Shown piece after piece: positions 35,092 to 42,891 of a stretch of 64,000 nt of DNA (its first letter is position 1; every line of letters begins with the position of its first letter). Location of the stretch: the NCBI GenBank assembly GCA_020446675.1, contig JAGREE010000001.1, positions 86,199 to 150,198 of the forward strand, in the 5' to 3' direction. A program made the position numbers and the translations under genes. The DNA comes from Alphaproteobacteria bacterium (GTDB lineage: Bacteria > Pseudomonadota > Alphaproteobacteria > Sphingomonadales > Emcibacteraceae). The notes below the pieces were generated by a model. That model ran no database searches. It was not told the origin of the DNA and saw nothing but the letters and a program-made list of their open reading frames with translations.

Positions 35092-37299
35092 ATGAAAAAA
35101 TCAGGTTTTCTAACCACCGTTATGCTCTCCGCCCTTATGTTAGGCAATGCTTATGCGGGGCAGGACACAACGGATGATGCGGCAATTGTCACCTATGATC
35201 AGGCATATTTTGAAAAATTTGCCCCAGTAACCCTTCTTGATATGATGCAGCGGATACCCGGCGTTCAGGAAATTATCGATAAAAACCGCGAACAACGCCA
35301 ACAGGCCGCCCGTGGTGGCGGGGGCGCTGAAAATCAGGGTGGCCGTGGTTTTGGCTCAGGCGGGGATCAGATTTTGATCAACGGCAAACGTCTGGCCGGC
35401 AAGAATAATAATATTGATGACACTTTATCCCGTGTTTCCGCCGGACAGGTTGAAAAGATTGAACTGATCCGCGGTGCCGCCAGTGGTCTTGATGTTCAAA
35501 GCCAGGGGCTGGTGATTAATGTCGTCATGCAGGAAGGGGCATCTTCATCCACCACATTTTGGAAATTGACCGGAAATTATTATGAAGGCACCAGTGCTTT
35601 TCCGCCGGAACTTCTTCTCTCACACAGTGGGTCAAGTGGTGATCTACAATATATGGTCAGTGCCGAAGTAAAAAACACCCGATCATTCTTTACCCGATCA
35701 GAGGAACATTTCAATGCCGCTGATCTACAGACGGGGGATAAATTTATTGATAACAGGGTCATTACACAAACACTGACTTTAAACAGCAATTTATCCTATG
35801 ACTTTGGCAATGGATCAGAACTGCGGCTTAATGGTCTTTATCAGCCCGGTCTTAATAACCGCCTGGAAGATCAGAATGAAACCGGTACCCAGCCGCTACA
35901 TACGCTCTGGGATACGGACAGTGATACCAGCAAATGGGAAATCGGCGGAGATTATAGCCGGAACCTTGGCTCATTGGGGCGTTTTAAGGGGCTTTTCGTT
36001 ATCAATAATGATACGGAAGATCAGGCCGTGTTGCGGGACCGCAATATAGGGGAGGCAGGAGAATTCCGCTATGCTGAGGAAAGCACCAAACTTGATAAGT
36101 CTGAAAAGATTTTCCGCGGATTAGTAACAAAAAAAATTACAGAAAGCCAAAACCTTGAGGTTGGCGGTGAAGCCGCAATCAATAATTTCAATAAGGATTT
36201 TGAAGATAATCGCCGCAGTATTGCAACGGATCCTTTAACCCTGAATGCAGGGGATAATGTAAAAATTAAAGAAAACCGTTATGAAATCTTTGCCAATCAT
36301 ACTTATGATATCAGTCCAGTGCTGGTTCTGCAAAGCTCACTAACCACTGAATTTTCCAAAATCGTTGCCGTCAGCAGCTCGGCCGCGGCCCCACGGGATA
36401 CCAGTTTTACCTATATCAAGCCGAGGGTAAATCTGCGCTATGATGTATCGGGCAATGACCAGTTGCGCCTGACGGTTGAGAAAAAAGTCAGCCAGCTGGA
36501 CTTTAATAATTTTGTGACAAAATTTGATCAGCGTACAGATCAGCTGGTCTTTGGGAACACCAATATCAGACCGGAACAGATATGGGAATTTTCCGCTGCA
36601 TTTGAACATCGCTTTGCCAATGATGCCGGCTCGGTTGAGGCGGAGGTCTTTTACCGTGACTATACCGATCATATCACCATTGTTGACTTTACCGACTATG
36701 TTAATCTGTCGGGACAGCCTATCACGGCTGATGAATTTTTCGCCCTTCCGGCGGCGGATATTTCTGCTATTCGCGGAAGCCTTAATTTTACATCCAAATC
36801 CGGCAATATTGATGGGGCCACGTCCCGCGGCCTTAAACTGAAAGGTAATTTCCGTCTCGGCTTTTTCGGTCTTCCGCAGGCCGTTTTTAGTGCCAGTTAT
36901 TCTTATGAAAATGGTAAAGAACTGGACCAGTTCACAAAAGAGATCGTTCATTTTGCCAGGATCAGCACGCATACTTTTACCTTTAATTTCCGTCATGACA
37001 TCACAGAATGGGATTTTTCATACGGATTTGACGGCAAATCCCGCAGCACATTTAATGTCTGGGAACGAAATTATACATGGCCATGGAAACTTGGCTTCGG
37101 CTATTCGATTTTTGCTGAAAAAAATATATTAAACGGCATCAAAATCCGGGCGGAAATGAAAAATGAAGATAATGGAACCGGCCTGTCGACCCTGACATAT
37201 TATTATGACCAGCGGCGATTTAATGATGTGCTGGAGCGGACCGAAAAAAATCATATGCGCCCAAAACAGTTTATCTTATCCATTCAGGGCACATTTTAA
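35092..37299 (+). CDS. TonB-dependent receptor-like outer membrane protein, paralog 4
   Basis: A 735-residue paralog. Signal peptide MKKSGFLTTVMLSALMLGNAYA; candidate TonB box AIVTYDQAYF; plug with TLLDMMQRIPGVQEII, linker with RGGGGAENQGGRGFGSGG, DQILINGKRLAGKNNNIDD and KIELIRGAASGLDVQSQG. It shares NGKRLAGK.NNIDDTL with paralog 6, suggesting these two are closest kin in the plug. The barrel ends IQGTF. A strong AAAAGGAAAT ribosome binding site lies in the 15-base gap after paralog 3. Ligand unknown. Confidence 0.88.
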   Translation: MKKSGFLTTVMLSALMLGNAYAGQDTTDDAAIVTYDQAYFEKFAPVTLLDMMQRIPGVQEIIDKNREQRQQAARGGGGAENQGGRGFGSGGDQILINGKRLAGKNNNIDDTLSRVSAGQVEKIELIRGAASGLDVQSQGLVINVVMQEGASSSTTFWKLTGNYYEGTSAFPPELLLSHSGSSGDLQYMVSAEVKNTRSFFTRSEEHFNAADLQTGDKFIDNRVITQTLTLNSNLSYDFGNGSELRLNGLYQPGLNNRLEDQNETGTQPLHTLWDTDSDTSKWEIGGDYSRNLGSLGRFKGLFVINNDTEDQAVLRDRNIGEAGEFRYAEESTKLDKSEKIFRGLVTKKITESQNLEVGGEAAINNFNKDFEDNRRSIATDPLTLNAGDNVKIKENRYEIFANHTYDISPVLVLQSSLTTEFSKIVAVSSSAAAPRDTSFTYIKPRVNLRYDVSGNDQLRLTVEKKVSQLDFNNFVTKFDQRTDQLVFGNTNIRPEQIWEFSAAFEHRFANDAGSVEAEVFYRDYTDHITIVDFTDYVNLSGQPITADEFFALPAADISAIRGSLNFTSKSGNIDGATSRGLKLKGNFRLGFFGLPQAVFSASYSYENGKELDQFTKEIVHFARISTHTFTFNFRHDITEWDFSYGFDGKSRSTFNVWERNYTWPWKLGFGYSIFAEKNILNGIKIRAEMKNEDNGTGLSTLTYYYDQRRFNDVLERTEKNHMRPKQFILSIQGTF

Positions 37300-37403
37300 C
37301 GTTTCGTCTTAAATTAGCCATATTTTACCGCATTATGGTTTACTTGTTTGGATGAGGGCATAAGGTAAGTGCACCTCTATAAAATGACAAACAGGGGGGA
37401 GCC

Positions 37404-39617
37404 ATTACCGACGCCTTTAAAAAAGCCGCTCTTATAACAGTTTCATTTATCCTGTCATCCGGCACAGGGGCTTTTGCTGCGAACGGCGTCAAACAAGACA
37501 CCGACACTCAGAATACTACCAGTGACAATGCATCGACTGTTGCCTATGATGTCAGTTCTTTTGATCAATATTCTCCCGTTACCCTAATTGACATTCTCCA
37601 ACGAATACCCGGCGTTCCTGCTATTCTCGATAAAGCGGATAACCGTAATAACCAGCAAAGGGGCTTTGGTTCTTCCGGCGATCAGATACTGATTAACGGC
37701 AAAAGACTGTCAGCAAAGGGAAGTTCAATCCGCGACGTACTTGCCCGAACATCTGCGGGTGATGTCAGACGTATTGATCTGATCCGTGGGGCCGCTGCCG
37801 GTCTTGATGTGCTGACAGAAGGGCTGGTTGTTAATGTTGTTCTTAAAAAAGATGCAAATGGCTCAACAACTTTCTGGAAAATTGGCGGTTTCTACAGGTT
37901 AGGACATCAGCTTTTGCCGGATTTTGAAGTCTCCCATAAAGGCACGGCAGGGAACCTTGAATATTCTTTGGCGCTTGAAGGTGAGTGGCGTTCAAGCAGC
38001 TTTGGCCGTGATGAAATTCACCATGATAATAATGACAATGTAATAACCGGTATTCGTGATGTTGACGGAAACTGGTACCACCGGGAACTAAAATTCACAA
38101 ACAGCCTGTCTTATGACTTTGGTAATGATCAGTCTTTAACCATTAACGGGCTATATGAGCCAAACCACAATGAAAACAAACAAAACCATGTTGATCGTGA
38201 AGCCGACGGTGAAAAACTTTTCTGGGATTATAGTGAGAATTTCACAGAATGGGAAATCGCCGGAGACTATAATCGCACTATTGCCTTCCTTGGAAAACTG
38301 AAAAGTCGTTTTGTAATTAACCGAAAACACAACAAGGATAATCAGACAGAAAGATTTGATGGCATAAGCGCTGATCGTTACCTATATACCAGAGAAAAAA
38401 TTGGGTTTAAATCCAATGAGGATATTATCAGGATTTCATTTACAAAAAAGCTCAGTGATCATCAGTCGCTGGAATATGGCAGCGAGGGAGCGTTCAATAC
38501 CTTCAAACAGTTTTATACGAGTGAAGAACGCGAAGAGGCGACAGATCCTCTCGAACTCGCAACAAGCAATGATATTGTGATAAAGGAAAACCGGTACGAG
38601 ATATTTGCCCATCATAATTATACCATCACACCAAAAATTGTTCTGCAAAGCTCACTGACCACAGAATTTTCGAAAATTTCTTCCGATACTATCCTTGCTG
38701 CCGATAATGTTATCAATGTCACCAATAAATTTACATTTTTAAAACCACGGCTCAATTTCAAATATGATATGACATCGCGGGATCAACTTCGTCTGACCGC
38801 AGAAAAAAAGGTCAGTCAGCTAGAATTTTTTCATTATATTACTTATTTCGACGAACTGACCAAAGAACTTAAATTTGGCAATAATGATATCAGGCCAACA
38901 AAAACCTGGGAATATTCGGCGACTTTCGAGCACCGCCTTGCCGATGACGGGGGCAGTCTGGAAGGGAAAGTCTTTTACCGTGATTACAGGGATTATATCG
39001 CGCGAAGTGATTTTACGGATTATAAGGATTACAATGGCAATCCGATCAGCGCTGATCAGTATTTTGCCTTACCACCGGATACAGCACTAAGAGAAGATAC
39101 AGATTTTACATCCAAATTTGGCAATGTAAAAAAAGCGACAGGATACGGAATTGAAATTAAAGCCAATTACCGGCTTGGCATCATTGGCCTAAAAGAAGCG
39201 CTTATCAACGTTGAATATAAATATGATAAACGTCGATATGATAATCCATTTACAGGGAAAAGCCGGAAATTCAGCTGGGAATCTGATCACAGGGTTAAAC
39301 TGAGCTTTCGCCATGATATTTCATCGCTGGGACTGTCCTATGGTGCAAAGGCAGAATATGTAAGCCCCTTCATGCAGGCGGATATTGATTTTGACTGGCA
39401 GTTTGAAGCAAGACACAGTTATGAAATATTTATAGAAAAAAATATTACAAATGATATTAAAGCCAGATTGGAATATTCAAAAGACGACGAAAATCATTCC
39501 AAAGCAAAGCTTTACAACTATGTTGATCATCAGCGGTTTAATGAGCCGGATGGTTATGATGACTACCGGTTTTATTTTCCTGAACGAATATCCTTTACCC
39601 TTCAGGGTACATTTTAG
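37404..39617 (+). CDS. TonB-dependent receptor-like outer membrane protein, paralog 5, with no standard start codon
   Basis: The frame is open from 37383 to 39617 and, read from ATT 37404, gives 737 residues, the family length. It has a good signal peptide (TDAFKKAALITVSFILSSG, cut near AFAAN), STVAYDVSSF, TLIDILQRIPGVPAIL, QRGFGSSGDQILINGKRL and RIDLIRGAAAGLDVLTEG. No in-frame ATG, GTG or TTG exists between the stop at 37380 and GTG 37809, which lies past most of the plug. AGGGGGGAG ends two bases before ATT 37404, so an ATT start, rare but used by infC, is the best reading. Another is that ATG 37384 is the start and one base is missing in the six-G run. It is the most divergent copy (QSQG is LTEG). 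Barrel ends LQGTF. Confidence 0.72.
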   Translation: MTDAFKKAALITVSFILSSGTGAFAANGVKQDTDTQNTTSDNASTVAYDVSSFDQYSPVTLIDILQRIPGVPAILDKADNRNNQQRGFGSSGDQILINGKRLSAKGSSIRDVLARTSAGDVRRIDLIRGAAAGLDVLTEGLVVNVVLKKDANGSTTFWKIGGFYRLGHQLLPDFEVSHKGTAGNLEYSLALEGEWRSSSFGRDEIHHDNNDNVITGIRDVDGNWYHRELKFTNSLSYDFGNDQSLTINGLYEPNHNENKQNHVDREADGEKLFWDYSENFTEWEIAGDYNRTIAFLGKLKSRFVINRKHNKDNQTERFDGISADRYLYTREKIGFKSNEDIIRISFTKKLSDHQSLEYGSEGAFNTFKQFYTSEEREEATDPLELATSNDIVIKENRYEIFAHHNYTITPKIVLQSSLTTEFSKISSDTILAADNVINVTNKFTFLKPRLNFKYDMTSRDQLRLTAEKKVSQLEFFHYITYFDELTKELKFGNNDIRPTKTWEYSATFEHRLADDGGSLEGKVFYRDYRDYIARSDFTDYKDYNGNPISADQYFALPPDTALREDTDFTSKFGNVKKATGYGIEIKANYRLGIIGLKEALINVEYKYDKRRYDNPFTGKSRKFSWESDHRVKLSFRHDISSLGLSYGAKAEYVSPFMQADIDFDWQFEARHSYEIFIEKNITNDIKARLEYSKDDENHSKAKLYNYVDHQRFNEPDGYDDYRFYFPERISFTLQGTF

Positions 39618-39635
39618 ATTGTTATAACATAACCA

Positions 39636-39664
39636 TTGATTAACATTTTTAATTCCACTATACC
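39636..39664 (+). promoter_or_regulatory. Promoter-like element before receptor paralog 6
   Basis: TTGATT (39636-39641), 17 bases, TATACC (39659-39664): identical hexamers and spacing to the element before paralog 3. It lies about 40 bases before the ATG. The flanking bases are not the same, so it is not just recent copied DNA. Confidence 0.45.
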
Positions 39665-39702
39665 TTTTTACGATTAAAACGAATAAGGGTAGATTTTTCA
39701 AA

Positions 39703-41961
39703 ATGCGGCGCAAACTTCTTTCTTCGGTCTTAATTGTGCCGTGTATAATCCTGACACAAATAACATATGCCGATGAAAATGACGCCGGCTCCTCCGTGGT
39801 CACATATGACAAGGAATATTTCGTTAAATTTGAACCCGTTACCCTTCTTGATATGCTAAGCCGAATTCCCGGTGTACAGGAAATCCTTGATAAAAGCAGA
39901 CGGGAAAAAGAACAGCAGCAATCCTTGGGAACAGGGGCCGGACCAAGGGGGTTTGGCTCTGGCGGTGACCAGATACTGATCAATGGCAAGCGCCTGGCCG
40001 GTAAAGATAATAATATTGATGATACTCTGGCCCGGGTTACCGCCGACAATGTTGAAAAAATTGACCTGATCCGGGGTGCGGCCGCCGGGCTTGATGTTCA
40101 AAGTCAGGGACTGGTGATCAACATTACCCTGAAAAAAGGAACATCCTCATCATCCACATTCTGGAAAGTCGGTGGCAGGGCCAATCTTGGCGATGATCTG
40201 GGGCATTCAGTCACCTTATCCCATAGTGGATCATCAGGAAATCTTGATTATACGGCCACATTTGAAAGCAACCGCAATTTTATCATTAAAAACCGGATCG
40301 AAGATTTTATCTATGACGGGAGCGGGGTTATTTCCCGTGTTCAGGACAGCCACACACCCAACCGCAAGGATAATCATAAGTTTGCCGGAAATATAACCTA
40401 TAATTTTGAAGATGGGGCAGTGCTGCGCCTTAACGGGCTTTATAATCCTGAAACACAGAATGAAGTCGCGCCAAGAACGATGACTTTTCTTGATGAAAGT
40501 TATGGGCCGGCCATTACCTTTACCGATACGGCGCCGGACAGTGATGGAAACCGCAAGCTTAGCGAAAGATGGACCACAAATGGCGCCCCGACCAAATGGG
40601 AAATCGGCGGCGATTATTCACGTAAACTGGGTAATATTGGTTCGCTCAAGTCTCTTTTTGTGTTTAATAAGGAAAATTCAACCATCAATAACGGCTATTA
40701 TAAGGGGGACGGTGCTTCCGAATTTCTTTATAAAAATCAGGATGCGGTCTTAAGCAAATCAGAAAATATTATCCGGGGATCAATCACACGGGGGATAGCA
40801 ACCGGGCAATCGCTGGAAATAGGCGGGGAAGCCGCCATAAACAAATTTAACCGGACATTCCAAAACAGTACCCGCAGTACGGCAGCCGACCCGCTGGTGC
40901 TTAAAAATGATGATAATGTGAAGATCAAGGAAAACCGTTTCGAAATTTTTGCAAACCACAGTTATACAATTTCTCCGCAAATCTCCCTGACAAGCTCCCT
41001 GACGGGGGAATTTTCAAAAATTGTTGCTGATAATTTCTTTGCCAATGGCAGCATTGACCGACGGCAAGCCAATTTTAAATTTTTAAAACCGCGGATGAAT
41101 TTCCGCTATGACCTTAATTCGCAGGATCAGTTACGACTGACCGTCGAGCGAACAGTCAGCCAGCTTGATTTTAATAATTTTTCCACCAGTTTTAATCCAC
41201 TTACAGAAAAAATTGATTTTGGAAATACCGGGATCAAACCTATGCGGTCATGGGATTTCACAGCCGCGATTGAACACCGTTTCGCCCAGGATAGCGGGTC
41301 AATATCACTGGATGTTTTCTATAAAAAATATACCGATTATATTGATAAGGTCGATTTTACGGACTATGTCGACAGCCTTGGAAATCCCATTACTGCGGAT
41401 GAATATTTTTCACTGCCCGCAGCAGAGCAGACCCTGACAAGTGATGATTTTATTTCAAAATCCGGCAATGTGCCCTCGGCAAAAGCAATAGGGTTTAAAT
41501 TTAAAAGCAGTTACCGTCTTGGCATTATTGGTCTGCCGGAAGCGGTATTGAGCGCCAATTATGATTATGAAAAAGGGACGCTTGATGATCCTTTTACGGG
41601 TCGGGAAATCCGCTTTTCCTATAAACCGTCGAGCCAGATTAATTTTGCCTATCGTCATGATGTTACAGCGCTTCAGCTCTCCTATGGGGCAAGTGTAACA
41701 TTCAGACGCGGATTTTACGGAAATGATATCCGGCTGAACTGGTACGGCACACCGGGAACCCTACTTGAAGCCTTTGTTGAAAAGAATGTCTATAATGGGA
41801 TCAAGCTTCGGGTCAGCGGCAAGGATTTAACAGGCTCCCTCGGGGATTCAAATCAGTTTTTCTATGACAAGCATTTAAGATTTAATGTTCTGGACCATGA
41901 AGTCCAGCGCCATACAAAAGGACCAAGAGTAATTGAAGCCACCCTGCAGGGCACTTTCTGA
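39703..41961 (+). CDS. TonB-dependent receptor-like outer membrane protein, paralog 6
   Basis: A 752-residue paralog and the last of the array. Signal peptide cut near ITYADEN; candidate TonB box SVVTYDKEYF; plug with TLLDMLSRIPGVQEIL, linker LGTGAGPRGFGSGG, DQILINGKRLAGKDNNIDD and KIDLIRGAAAGLDVQSQG. One extracellular region (about residues 250-290, with FLDESYGPAITFTDTAPDSD) is longer than in the other copies. The barrel ends LQGTF. GAATAAGGG lies about 13 bases before the ATG, rather far. A small Sel1 gene follows after about 95 bases. Ligand unknown. Confidence 0.88.
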   Translation: MRRKLLSSVLIVPCIILTQITYADENDAGSSVVTYDKEYFVKFEPVTLLDMLSRIPGVQEILDKSRREKEQQQSLGTGAGPRGFGSGGDQILINGKRLAGKDNNIDDTLARVTADNVEKIDLIRGAAAGLDVQSQGLVINITLKKGTSSSSTFWKVGGRANLGDDLGHSVTLSHSGSSGNLDYTATFESNRNFIIKNRIEDFIYDGSGVISRVQDSHTPNRKDNHKFAGNITYNFEDGAVLRLNGLYNPETQNEVAPRTMTFLDESYGPAITFTDTAPDSDGNRKLSERWTTNGAPTKWEIGGDYSRKLGNIGSLKSLFVFNKENSTINNGYYKGDGASEFLYKNQDAVLSKSENIIRGSITRGIATGQSLEIGGEAAINKFNRTFQNSTRSTAADPLVLKNDDNVKIKENRFEIFANHSYTISPQISLTSSLTGEFSKIVADNFFANGSIDRRQANFKFLKPRMNFRYDLNSQDQLRLTVERTVSQLDFNNFSTSFNPLTEKIDFGNTGIKPMRSWDFTAAIEHRFAQDSGSISLDVFYKKYTDYIDKVDFTDYVDSLGNPITADEYFSLPAAEQTLTSDDFISKSGNVPSAKAIGFKFKSSYRLGIIGLPEAVLSANYDYEKGTLDDPFTGREIRFSYKPSSQINFAYRHDVTALQLSYGASVTFRRGFYGNDIRLNWYGTPGTLLEAFVEKNVYNGIKLRVSGKDLTGSLGDSNQFFYDKHLRFNVLDHEVQRHTKGPRVIEATLQGTF

Positions 41962-42057
41962 CGGGACGGGTGCTTTAAAATTTATCAGCTTTATGATTGA
42001 AAATCATCCGCTTTGGTTATACTCTTGTGCCAATATTATGACATCAGGTGAGCTATA

Positions 42058-42363
42058 ATGATGACGCGGTTTTTTTTAATATTCTCAATGATTGCCACAC
42101 TGTTTGCGGCAACGGCAAATGCCGACAATGCAAAAGGTGAAGAAGCCTATGCAAACGGGGACTATGCCTTGGCCCTTAAGGAATTCAGTGCGGCAGCGGA
42201 AAAAGGGGATATGAATGCCCAATATAATCTTGGCGTCATGTATGAACATGGAAATGGCGTAGAGCAAAGCGACAAAAAAGCCGCCGAGTGGTATCAGAAA
42301 GCAGCCGATAACGGCCATCCGGAAGCCCCGATGGCCTTACAGCTTTTATATGAATATTTTTAA
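42058..42363 (+). CDS. Small secreted Sel1-repeat protein
   Basis: A 101-residue protein: signal peptide (cut near TANADN) and about two Sel1-like repeats (YALALKEFSAAAEKGDMNAQYNLGVMYEHGNGVEQ and DKKAAEWYQKAADNGHPEAPMAL). It is followed after 21 bases by a second Sel1 gene. Both are simpler relatives of the three Sel1 proteins near 10-13 kb. Two repeats are too few for a full solenoid, so it may work as an oligomer or by joining a larger repeat protein. Confidence 0.82.
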   Translation: MMTRFFLIFSMIATLFAATANADNAKGEEAYANGDYALALKEFSAAAEKGDMNAQYNLGVMYEHGNGVEQSDKKAAEWYQKAADNGHPEAPMALQLLYEYF

Positions 42364-42384
42364 TTTTTTGGACAGGAATTTATA

Positions 42385-42873
42385 ATGAAAAGCCTCCGAC
42401 TGTTGATTGCCAGCCTGTTACTTATTTTATCATTCCCGGTCATGAATGCACTTGCCGGATATGAGGAAGCAAAGGCCGCCTATGATGACCGGCGATTTGA
42501 AGAAGCCTTTAAGGGCTTTACCGAAGCGGCGGAGCAGGGCCATATGCTGGCACAATATTATCTTGGTGTTATGTATGCAACCGGGCGGACAGTCCCGCGT
42601 GATGATGTATCGGCTTATAAATGGTTTATGAAAGCAGCCCTGCAGGGTCACCCGATTTCACAGGGCAATATCGGCACAATGAAGCTTAATGCTCGTGGTA
42701 CAGACTATGATGTGACCGGATCATATTTCTGGTTCATTCTGGCCGAGGACGGCGGCTTTGAAAAGGCGCGGAAATTTATGTGGCGCGTAACCAATTATAT
42801 GACCCGCGACGATATTAATAATACCAAGGCAAAAGCCGAGGAATGGATCAGAGAAAACCGCGGCATCAATTAA
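42385..42873 (+). CDS. Secreted Sel1-repeat protein
   Basis: A 162-residue exported protein with a signal peptide (cut near NALAGY) and about three Sel1-like repeats. The C-terminal part (SYFWFILAEDGGFEKARKFMWRV) is the capping form also seen in the longer Sel1 proteins of this window. An ATTTTTTGGACAGGAA leader gives a fair AGGAA ribosome binding site. It is probably in one transcript with the small Sel1 gene before it and the VanX-like dipeptidase after it (18 bases). Confidence 0.82.
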   Translation: MKSLRLLIASLLLILSFPVMNALAGYEEAKAAYDDRRFEEAFKGFTEAAEQGHMLAQYYLGVMYATGRTVPRDDVSAYKWFMKAALQGHPISQGNIGTMKLNARGTDYDVTGSYFWFILAEDGGFEKARKFMWRVTNYMTRDDINNTKAKAEEWIRENRGIN

Positions 42874-42891
42874 GCCGAAAAATAACGAGGA

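Larger units (their letters stand above)
28152..41961 (+). repeat. Tandem array of six paralogous TonB-dependent receptor genes
   Basis: Six consecutive genes of about 735-756 codons on one strand with spacers of 15 to about 130 bases. All share the order signal peptide, short segment IVTYD.xYF, TLLDMLQRIPGVPEIL, a Gly-rich linker, GFGSGGDQILIDGKRLAGK, KIELIRGAASGLDVQSQGLVIN and a barrel ending in a phenylalanine (usually IQGTF). Some barrel segments are nearly constant between copies (FANHTYNIS, VLQSSLTTEFSKIVADN, KKVSQLDFNNFVT) while others differ freely. This is the outcome of repeated tandem duplication and divergence. Confidence 0.92.

Noticed and set aside
39477..40049. A minus-strand open frame of 190 codons covering the start of receptor 6
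   Set aside because: It is antisense to conserved plug sequence of a six-member family and repeats as a shadow in other copies.
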